Of a stretch of DNA of 64,000 bases, positions 48,075 to 58,700 are shown piece after piece. Source of the stretch: Asterias rubens (Eukaryota; Echinodermata; Asteroidea; Forcipulatida; Asteriidae); assembly GCF_902459465.1 (NCBI RefSeq), contig NC_047066.1:3410001-3474000 (forward strand). Reading direction: 5' to 3'. The notes under the pieces are model-generated. The model was not told where the DNA came from, did no database searches, and saw nothing but the letters and a program-made list of their open reading frames with translations. Every line of letters begins with the position of its first letter. The first letter of the stretch is position 1. The position numbers and the translations under genes were made by a program.

Positions 48075-48353
48075 AATATAAAACATTGTGAGGAACAGCC
48101 CCCTCTGAAGGGTCGTAGTTTTCAATTCGAGACCTCAGGTTTAGAATTTGAGGTCTCGAAATCAAGCATCTGAAAGCACACAACTTCGTGTGACCATGGT
48201 GCGACAAGGGTGTTTTTTCTTTCATTAATATATCGCAACTTCGACGACCGATTGAGCTAAAATTTTCACAGGTTTGTAATTTTATGCATATGTTAAATAC
48301 ACCAACTGTGAAGACTAGTCTTTGACAATTATTACCAATAGTGTTCAGTGTCT
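48075..48353 (-). mobile_element. Family A MITE (truncated)
   Basis: Includes the gagacctc palindrome and the right end attaccaatagtgttcagtg; the left TIR is lost. It lies in the centre of the large inverted repeat. Confidence 0.65.
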
Positions 48354-49958
48354 TTAAAGGAATTTGAATATAAAAACCAGTAAAAATAACATGGTATCCA
48401 AAGCCATAAATTTTGAACGCTTCTTTGGTTTGAGGCTATTTGTATGATCTGTGGAAAACATTTTTCTGTCAATATATAAATCCTTGGCAGAACCCTGGTA
48501 GTTTATCAGACCCAAAGTCAACATTTGATCACAATTTGTTTTTGTTAAGACATTACACAGCAAGGTGTTGCCATTCACTTGTTTAAACACAAGACAGATG
48601 GACTTGTCAGAACATGAGTTTACTTGCCCGACAATAAAATTACTGGACTTGGGCCTCTGGTCCAGTGTACAATTTGAACCCCGAATGGTCAGTGTTCTTC
48701 CCCTTAGCAATGTTCCGAAGGCCAAATGCCAGTTAAAACACCTAAAGAAAAGTCAAAATTCCCTCCCGAGTAGTCGGATCGGCTAGTTCAGTGTTAGAAA
48801 GCATCCATATTTCATTTGAAATAATGACTGGTGAAAAAGCTGGTGAATTAGTGAACTGACAAGTTAATTGGTCCTGCTAGCAAAAAAAAAAAATAAATAA
48901 GGAAAACCCTGGCAGTAATTATTTTCTTATTTTAAAAGGTTTATCAAGTTTAGTTTGATTTCCATGAGGTTTTAAGCTTTATCCAAAACCTGTATCAAAA
49001 TACTACAGTTAAAAATGTGCTCTGCATGAGTGATTTCTCACCAGTTAACTGAATGCACGCGCCCTCCCTCCCTATCGTTATGAAGGGTGAGGGATCCAAT
49101 GAAGCAACTGGGTGGTGAGAGTTCATAATTCCATACATCCTCAAGCCGGCTTTGATCATGATGTCAATATTTTACTACATGCTTCAATGGAGCCTCTATC
49201 TTGTAGCCAGTGTTTAGTGTTTGTATTTTTGTGACAACTGCTTGAAAATTTAAACACACTAATAGTAGTTATTTATGTTAATTTCTTAACTTTATTTACT
49301 GCACCTAATGAGCACAAAGAGTGGTTTAAAATTCTGGACAAAAATAACATGCTGGTAAAACCTTATTAACCCTCTAGTCCCTGCACCGCCCGAACTTGCT
49401 GAAAACCAATTTTTTTCAAGATTCTTGAAGTAAATTACTGGAATCGTAGTTGAAATTTTAAAAGATAGCCATGGCCTAATATTTATGCATAATTTTTACC
49501 CTTTCGGTAATATTTGTAAGTAGTAGTTCTCATGGGAACAATAATTGCCTCTCGTTAAACGGCTACGGTAATTTTTATGGCGAATATTTTTGTGCACGGA
49601 TAAAATGGACACAGTAGATTTTCCAGGCTCTTATCTGGCTCAATGCTCATACTGATTGAATGCGAAGGCGACAGCATCATCATGAATGATGATTAAATAC
49701 AGTTTCCTACTAATGAGCGTTTGTTGGGTAAGAGCTAAATAATTTCATCATCATTAGCTTTGACAAGTCAACTGTGAAGGGAGAATTAATAATGATCTAT
49801 AACAACTAGAATGATTAACAATGTGTCGACCCACTAATGACTATCGAGTTTTCTTTTGATGTTCCTTTTTTTTCTACAAACCACAAGCTAGGGAGGTTTC
49901 CTCCTACCGCACACAGTGTATCGCTAGGCGGCTGGGCGGTCTAGTGGCTAAATGGGCA

Positions 49959-50042
49959 AAGGCAGTGGACACTATTGGTAATTACATGTACTCAAAATAA
50001 TTATTAGCATAAAACATTTCTTGGTAACGAGTAATGGGGAGA
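49959..50042 (+). mobile_element. Family A MITE end fragment
   Basis: aaaggcagtggacactattg followed by the first 70 bases of the element in inverse orientation, then unrelated sequence. Confidence 0.6.
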
Positions 50043-50159
50043 ATAATAATTTTTTTCACCAGCTCCTATTTATCCATAATTGTTCTCACTTAAATGTGAA
50101 AAATATTGTAAACCAAATGCAGTGAACGATTTCCATTAATAGCACTGTATATGATTAAA

Positions 50160-50346
50160 CAAATTTTGTCTCATGAGACAAAAATTATTTTCATGACATT
50201 GTTTTACTCATTACCCAAAAACTACAGCACCTCAGCACGTAATATTTTTAGGGAAGCTTTCTACTATCATTATCTTCAAACTGTGTAAGTTTAGTGTAAA
50301 TCTGTAAGCATTGTGTTTTTTGTCCTACAAAAGTTACATAGACCCT
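50160..50346. mobile_element. Family C MITE fragment
   Basis: ctcatgagacaaaaattatt ... gggaagctttctactatcat ... acatagaccct before TTAA at 50347-50350; it corresponds to the right half of the 23208 copy. Confidence 0.6.
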
Positions 50347-53300
50347 TTAAATTTGAAAAATATTGTAAACTAAATGCAGTGAATGATTTCCCTTGTATAG
50401 CAGAGCAAAATGCTACGCAGAAGAACAAGAGTTGCAACTCCAAAGTTATTATTTGCTACTCAATATTAGTATTCAGTGTGCAGTGAGTGATTTCCCTTGA
50501 AGGCCTAAAGCATCGAAAAATGCAACACATAATGTTTTAGTTGCTACCCAAAAATCACAAATTGCTACTCAATATCCTGGTGTCATGTGTTTTCAGTAGG
50601 ATAACAGGAAAATTGTTCACAATCAAAAACTAAATATTTTTTTTTCAAATCATCTATCCAATTTTTTAACAATAACACTTTCGCTTCATGGTGTGTTTAA
50701 ATTTTTTAAGTTTTGGTTTTACGTTGCGAGAGACAGTCCGCCATTAACAGTGCTTATGCATGCACGACATTGGAGCAACGTCATATGTTTTCACACCTTT
50801 CATTGGTTGGTATTTTATTGAATATTCAGAAGCTAGTATGGATGGCGTGCAAAATAAATCAAAAATATTACTCAATTACTACTTAACAAATTTAATTACA
50901 TTTTTGTCCTAAAGGCATTATGGCTACTATATTAGAATCCAGAGATATCATAAGGCATGAAAGTAAAACACCCCACTCCCCTTGATGCACTCACACTTCA
51001 TAACAATCCATTTCCCCCCATTTCAGACCAGTAATGTTTGGTTTCAGGAGATAAGAAACCAATCTATGATATTTTCTCTTTAATGTAGACTTAATATTTA
51101 TTACGCTTATCGGAATTTATAACAGTTATGCAGTAAATAAATAAAAAACATTGTTGTCATTTTCACTTAAAATATTGTTATATTTTCCCCATATTGGCAC
51201 ACCATAGAATCCCAAATAGTAACCACCTCACGTGATCCATCTAGTGCCTTAAGCAGAATGAAACTCAATCTAGCAGATAGTAATTTTGATTTGAACTTTC
51301 GAGGTTGGATGATGTTTCTTTGACTCATTTGAATGTTGGCATAATAATACACTAGTGATTAGTACCAAAAATCAACCATTTTATAAATGTTTGAGCATAA
51401 CCAACGACAGGAAACTTTATTCTCAGCATGATTAAGCCTGATGAAAATACAGACCGTGAGTAAACTGCATAGCTTCTGTCACCGGTGCAGCTTGCACAAT
51501 TTCGCGGTAAACGGGAATCAAAGTTGGGGACCGAAAACATATGAGGGTCGATAACGTATGACGCTACGATTGCATTCAGTCTGCACAGAATTAGTTATGT
51601 CTAACGTTTTGCTTTGCAAAATTTCTGGATTAAATCGTTCCGTGGTGTGACAAATCTATGCATGGACTAGATGAAATTGTTTCCTGAACTATAATACTTT
51701 TATGGTTGATTTACGAAATACTATTATGGAAAAGACTTTGACAGTCACCAATAGTGTCCAGTGCCTTTAAATGCTCTGCAAGGTAAAGAATTCATTTCTA
51801 AGAAAAAATGTTGGGACTTAACTTAGTACAGTGCAAATCAGAACAAAACAAGCTGATTTTAAGACGGCTTAAAAAAAAAGATGCATTATTTTCCCCAGTC
51901 TTACAGCAAATTTCTTTGTGCCCCCTTTTTTAGGAATCTTCATCATCAATCAAACAATAACTGAACATTGTAGTATGTAACTAACATTCAATCTTTTAGA
52001 ACTCAGATTAATCTGGTATTGGAGGTCCATTGAATACCAGGCCTGGAATTACCTACTGACTTTTCAATGGAAGTGCGCTTTGTACAATGAAAATTGCCGT
52101 ATCCTTTCTAAGATGATGGTAATCAGCTCATACCAGTCATGTTTAATCACTCTTGTCATTCTGCCTGCTTATTTCTGTCTTAATGTTCATTCCGACTCTA
52201 CATGTACATTATGCCTAGGTTTTTTCAGTGATTCCTCTTCCACACTTCCCTCAACCTGACCCGACTCCAACTCTGAGCCCAGCCCTCCTCAGTCACAACA
52301 AGTCCAAAGACTTAGACAAAAAAAATACACTAAAATTCTTACTAAAAATAGAAGCTGTGAGAGCGTCATCATGGTCAAAGATCAAGAGGGCATTCCATTG
52401 CCACATTTATGGACACCCTGGAGCGGGACTCTGGAATTTTAGAGAGTTTTCATTCTCAACTAAGGAGGATGGTTCTGCGACGGTTGTAGTTTTAAGCCAA
52501 GGGTTGTCATTTTTAACACAACGCAGATTCATCCCAAGTACTGTGGTAGAAATTGAGGGACGACCGTCCTCAAAGCTGACGCATGTTCAGGTGACGCCAA
52601 ACGTCATATTTACTGTCGCAGAACCATCCGTCTTCTAAAACGAACACTCCCTTATCCTTATAACTAAGCCCGAGCAACTAGTGAAATCTACTACTTGACA
52701 AAAATAGTCGTGACCTTTGACACTAGTCGTGACTTATCATTAAGTGCGGTAATGTGTTCATTCATATAGTTCCTTGTACAGCGCTTTGTAATTGTAAAAA
52801 ACTGCTCCCTAAACATTATTTATCATTATTAATATTTTATTGGTACACAGGTATGATGTTTTGCTCTGACATCATGTAGTCTTACCGCAACGCATTCAAT
52901 CCTTGACCCCAAATTCCTACCAAAAAGGCACTAAAATAACTGTTTCTGTACACAGCCTTTTCAATTAAAAAACAGCCGCTATGTATTTTAGTTCCACCAA
53001 TTTCAGTCATGTGTGAACATCTCTAGAAAGCAAATTTTGTATGTTTTCCCTGTAACTTGCGTCCAAGTCATTATTGGGTAACTCCACACCAAAGTGGACA
53101 TGACATCAAACAAACTTAAATTCATGGTACAAAAACAAATATAGGTGTCAAATTAAAGCTAAAGGTCTATATTTTCAAGATCTTTACTCAGAATAGTGAT
53201 TTTGATACATTTTGGTATCCATATATATCAATAAATCAATAATCAAGTTATGGAAAAAAACTCTGATTACAAACTATTAAAGAATTATGCAGAAAGTATA

Positions 53301-53483
53301 TGATTTATTTTAATTTTATCAAGGTCATATAAAAGTATAGAGCTTAAATATTTTGTACTTAGTTTCACTTCGGTGACTTTACATATTTGGTGTAGTACAA
53401 TGTCCCGTTACCAAAGAAACGTCAAATAAAAAAAAATAAAAAAAAATAGTTATAGGATAAATGCAGTGAATCTTAGTTTTTAA

Positions 53484-53807
53484 AGGCAGTGGACACTATT
53501 GGTAAGTATAAAACATTGTGAGAAGCAGCTCCTGAAATGACGTAGTTTTCAAGAAAGAGGTAATTTTCCACGAATTTGATTTCGAGACCTCAGATTTAGA
53601 ATTTGAGGTCTCGAAATCAAGCATCTGAAAGCACACAACTTCGTATGACCATGGTGCGACAAGGGTGTTTTTTCTTGCATTAATATCTCGCAACTTCGAC
53701 GACCGATTGAGCTCAAATTTTCTCAGGTTTGTTATTTTATGCATATGTTGAGATACACCAACTGTGAATACTATGTCTTTGACAATTACCAATAGTGTCA
53801 AGTGTCT
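53484..53807 (-). mobile_element. Family A MITE
   Basis: TTAA at 53480-53483 and 53808-53811; TIRs aggcagtggacactattggt / accaatagtgtcaagtgtct; about 50 bp shorter than the consensus because of a deletion after the left TIR. Confidence 0.78.
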
Positions 53808-54380
53808 TTAAAGCAAGTTTTAGTAGGCCTTTAAGGCGCCTTGTGAAAACCTCCCGGGCGTTCCTCCGCTGACAGTCTGCGGACTGGACAGCAAATACTG
53901 CCGTTGCTAAGGACCTCGGACAGTCTGCGGAAGAACGGCCATGTGCGTGCGTTGAAGCGCGGCGAATTTAATGAGCTATCCTTGCCGGGCGCTATTGTTA
54001 GTATAACAATAAGTCTCATGAATAAACAAGTTGTATTTTCAGGTCATAAATATCAGCGGCTTGGACGCGGACCGGCCGTGCTCTTCCAGAACAATACATT
54101 TTCTACTCATGAATAACATCCTCCTGGAAGCGGACAGGCCGCACCGACAAGACAATTACACCATCCAGCGCTTGTGATAATCAGGGAACGATTTCGCCTG
54201 TATCACATCGCAATTTGTGATGCAATTTTGATGATTTGCTATGCAATTGTAAAAAGTGCATCGTAAATGTTGCGATCCAATTTGCGAAGCATAATTTGCA
54301 ACATTTATGCTTGATGAAATAATTTAGCTCATACCAATTAGTAAACACAACGGAAACTGTATTTATTTCGTCAGCGACGC

Positions 54381-54654
54381 CACGAAGTAGCACTGTGCCA
54401 TACCATAATGCAATATACAAAAAAAAAAATTTTTTTTTTTTTTTTGGATTTACGTGCAAAGTTAGTCAAAATCTTCCTTTTCCCAAAATGTTGAGGTTCC
54501 AAGTCCGTTGTCTTGGTAATTACGCTAATGAGTGTGTTGAATTTTCGCCAAGTTGGCGATTTTTCGTTTTCACGAAGTAGCACAGAAGTCGGTGCTACTT
54601 CGTGAAAACGGTATTGAGCGATTTTTGAGGTTTTGCGGTTTCACGAAGTAGCAC
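54381..54654 (+). promoter_or_regulatory. Four CACGAAGTAGCA motifs upstream of the repeat gene
   Basis: CACGAAGTAGCA occurs at 54381, 54571 and about 54642 on the plus strand and inverted at about 54592-54603. The 54571/54592 pair forms a hairpin (ttttcacgaagtagcac ... gtgctacttcgtgaaaa). All lie 90-360 bp before the ATG at 54741. They may be binding sites or part of a foldback element. Confidence 0.45.
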
Positions 54655-54740
54655 CGCAATCTCGTTCTCAGAGTTTTACTTTACACAAGTACAAGTTAAC
54701 GCACGAACGCGATCACAATAGAAACGACGTTGCATTCAAA

Positions 54741-54816
54741 ATGGCGCCACTCCAGTCTTTCCGGGATGCCGGTTTGGTTGTCATCGACAACTTAACATAC
54801 AGCTTAAACAATGGGT
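54741..54816 (+). other. Candidate 5' exon with short upstream reading frame
   Basis: ATGGCGCCACTCC starts a 25-codon frame (MAPLQSFRDAGLVVIDNLTY...) that runs to a consensus donor GGT/GTAAGT at 54816/54817. Splicing to the acceptor at 55708/55709 would create TAA at the junction, so with that model it is a 5' UTR exon with a uORF. An alternative acceptor is not excluded. Confidence 0.45.
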
Positions 54817-55761
54817 GTAAGTATAATAATTTTAATTCGATTTATTTAATAAACTAGCGCTGATCATTTATAAAGCAATCTCATGTCTCAAGAATCCTGT
54901 ATAATTCAAATAAAACCGGACAAAGCCGGCAGACAGTCAGACGGTAGACTAAGTTTTGGTTGTCATGGACATGGTTGTATGTAAACTTACATGTACACCG
55001 TACTAATTATCGGGCCTAATTATCACGTACTACTCCTAGTCCTACACAGTAGTACTACAATACAGAGTACAGACATCCAGAGAGAGCTATAGGCCTGATA
55101 TTATGACCGTTGGGCCATGAGAATGCATGACTGGATTTATAATAATATTTATCACTGTATCACTGATGATAGTGATACATAATTCCAATTGTAATATTAT
55201 AATTATTAATACTATAATAATAATAGTCACACTGTGAATGTGACTGATAATAGTGGTGATACTATCACGATCAGTCTCATTCATGCAAGGGTAGGGCTAG
55301 GCTGTAGTAGGTACGTACTGTACTAGTACTAGTAGTAGGCGTACTAGTAATACTTGAAATTCTAGTACTCTTTATAGTGGTATAAATCACTGACATTACT
55401 GCAAGGCCTTCTCCTCTCTGACTGTGATTATAAAGAGTAATTTGATTACGCCTGGCCTAAGTCGTTCATATTGACTCATCATGATGACTGTGCACAGTAT
55501 TGTCATCAATGAGCCGTCTCCATTAATGTTGATGTGTTTTACATTGAGAAATGTTTATCAAATATCAGTTTCATGTTTACTAATTTGTTTATCCTATCTA
55601 GTTCATGTAATCTGCATATACGTTGTCATTGGAATCCTGTTTGCATGCTTTAATATAATGTGTGACGGAATCACTCCCTTCACTTCTTCCTTGTGCTTTA
55701 ATTTGCAGAATTTGGAGTGATGTATTGAATCGTGCATCGGGGAATTCCAATATTATATAAG

Positions 55762-58700
55762 ATGTCAAGAAAACAGCAGTAAGTTGATTGTATTCTCTAA
55801 AATGTACAGCATATTACTTTGAAATAATGACATTCGTACATAATCTACCAATCTACATTTAAAAACAAATTCTAATTAAACATGCATGCCAGTATTTTGT
55901 GACATGGACAATCCGAATTTAGGAACTAGATGCCTTACTTTTGACTGCAATGGGGCACTAATGGCATTATAGGAGTACAACAATATTCCACAAACAAATC
56001 ACACTTTTGAAGCAAATACTTTACATACATTTACAGTTTAAAAGATCTATGATCAATCTCAACCTTGGAATTAGGACATACTGCTTTATAAAACGTCTCA
56101 TTGCTTCTTTACCACACTATTTGTATGGTTTGACCCCAGTCTTCATATAAAAGGGTGCCACCTTGCAGTCAAAAATAAGTCATGGTGATATTTGAAGTTA
56201 ACATACATCTGGGTTGAAGATGTAGAAAATACCTGTGAGGAACAAGTTCACCGGTAACGTCATATATTTTGAAGGCTTTAAATTGAATAGACATTTAAAA
56301 AACGAATAACTCAACAAAAGTAATGATCTAGAGATTATCACTTGTGACTATAATGGTCAAGGTTTAGGAACTATGTGAATTGACACAGATAAAGCACATT
56401 AAAATGTTTTGTCCAATCATGTTTTGCATAAACTGATTTCAGGGGGGAGGGGTGTTAATGCAACACAACATCCTACCCCAAATTATATACAAAAACAGTT
56501 GCTAGACAAGTTTACATCTTATTTTCAAAGGACAGGTACACCTGTGCATTCATGTTTGTCTATGTTGTAATACAGATTTATCTTTTTTACAGATTGGATC
56601 CCCAAACTGATCTTTTGGTGGAATGGAAGGATGGAACTAAAAATGTGGTCAAGATACAGGACATCATCCTAGTGAGCAGAAAGCTTGAAAAGGGGTGCAA
56701 AATATCAATGAAATGGGGACAGCAGACATGGGAAGGACGGGTGCTAGATGTTGAAGGCAACACCGATAGTGATGATGATTCGGATTCCGATATTCCTCTT
56801 GCTCAGCTAAAAGCAAACAACCAAACCAAAGCTCAAGGTAAGCACCCTACTGTACTTTCATTTTATTAATAAACTGAGAATACTGAAATTTCATAAAATT
56901 ATTTTTGTCTCTCTCTTAATTTGCATGGCAGTAATGTCATGAATACACTTGCATGTTTAAAACTCATTTATTATCAAACTACACCCTCAATGTTGGTGAA
57001 AGTTTTAAGTACATGTAACAAACATTTCAGGTGGACCTGTAAACAAACTTGCATCAGACGCACGCCTAATCAAATATAATTTCCAATCATAGATAAATCA
57101 ATCAATCGTAAAACTAAACAAAATACATTTTCATTACTGATTTTACGTACTAATGTCAGACATATAATAATATGATAACTGTCCATTATCATTTTATGTT
57201 TTTCTATTTTATCTTACATTAGATACGTATGGCTCATCACAGATGCCTGCAAGATGTGACGATTTTTTCTGCAGCGGAGAGGTCTGGGCAGCTTGTAACA
57301 AATGTTTGTGTTTCCTTTGCTATGACCATTTTCTAGTAAATAAGGATTGTAGTACACATAATCTGTATCATGGCTTAACACACACATCAGCTTCCATATT
57401 ACAAACAGAAACACCCTTGTGTGCATCACCAAGTGGAGTTTATGGGCATGGTTTGCAGTATCAAACTTTAAATTCAGAGCTTTTTGATAGTTCATCTACA
57501 TCTTTCACAGAGTTGCTGTTAGCTGGACATGATGAGTCTGTAGCCACTCTTCCTTCATCATCCAGCTACCCTAGTTCCAGTCGTACTCCTTCAACTTTGT
57601 CTGTGGGTGGATGTGCCCCCTTAGCTGGACATGACGGTCTTACATCTCTGTCTTCAAATAGCAGTGTGCCTTCTACACGACCCCCTCCTTCAACTTTGTC
57701 TGTGGGTGGATGTGCCCCCCTTAGCTGGACATGACGGTCTTACATCTCTGTCTTCAAATAGCAGTGTGCCTGCTACACGACTCCCTCCTTCAACTTTGTC
57801 TGTGGGTGGATGTGCCCCCTTGGCTGGACATGACGGTGGTCTTACATCTCTGTCTTCAAATAGCAGTGTGCCTTCTACACAACCCCCTCCTTCAACTTTG
57901 TCTGTGGGTGGATGTGCCCCCTTAGCTGGACATGACGGTCTTACATCTTTGTCTTCAAATAGCAGTGTGCCTTCTACACAACCCCCTCCTTCAACTTTGT
58001 CTGTGGGTGGATGTACCCCCTTTACAGCTGGACATGACGGTCTTACATCTCTGTCTTCAAATAGCAGTGTGCCTGCTACACGACTCCCTCCTTCAACTTT
58101 GTCTGTAGGTGGATGTACCCCCTTTACAGCTGGACATGACGGTCTTACATCTCTGTCTTCAAATAGCAGTGTGCCTTCTACACAACTCCCTCCTTCAACT
58201 TTGTCTGTGGGTGGATGTGCCCCCTTAGCTGGACATGACAGTCTTACATCTCTGTCTTCAAATAGCAGTGTGCCTTCTACACAACTCCCTCCTTCAACTT
58301 TGTCCGTGGGTGGATGTACCCCCTTTACAGCTGGACATGACGGTCTTACATCTCTGTCTTCAAATAGCAGTGTGCCTGCTACACGACCCCCTCCTTCAAC
58401 TTTGTCTGTGGGTGGATGTGCCCCCTTGGCTGGACATGACGGTCTTATATCTCTGTCTTCAAATAGCAGTGTGCCTTCTACACAACTCCCTCCTTCAACT
58501 TTGTCTGTGGGTGGATGTGCCCCCTTAGCTGGACATGACGGTGGTCTTACATCTCTGTCTTCAAATAGCAGTGTGCCTGCTACACGACTCCCTCCTTCAA
58601 CTTTGTCTGTGGGTGGATGTACCCCCTTTACAGCTGGACATGACGGTCTTACATCTCTGTCTTCAAATAGCAGTGTGCCTGCTACACGACCCCCTCCTTC

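Larger units (their letters stand above)
45300..52640. repeat. Large interrupted inverted repeat, ~7.3 kb
   Basis: Left-arm segments recur in reverse complement in the right arm. 45.30-45.75 kb pairs with about 52.10-52.53 kb (ctctaaaattcctgagtccc / gggactctggaattttagag). 46.13-46.20 pairs with 51.77-51.84. 46.20-46.37 pairs with 49.21-49.37. 46.76-46.93 pairs with 49.02-49.19. 47.20-47.40 pairs with 50.35-50.58. Pairing is imperfect and interrupted by family A and C elements. No transposase frame was found. Its left end lies about 50 bp from the MRM3 exon acceptor. Confidence 0.7.
52640..54740. other. Region upstream of the repeat gene
   Basis: Unassigned AT-rich sequence, one family A MITE, then a CG-richer segment (about 53830-54170) with the word gacagtctgcgga twice. 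The MRM3 first exon was sought here and not found. A run of A11 followed by T15 (54420-54446) precedes the motif cluster next to the repeat gene. Confidence 0.4.

Noticed and set aside
48354..48725. 123-codon minus frame
   Set aside because: No ATG start in good context, hydrophobic low-complexity end, no domain, and it lies inside the inverted-repeat region.
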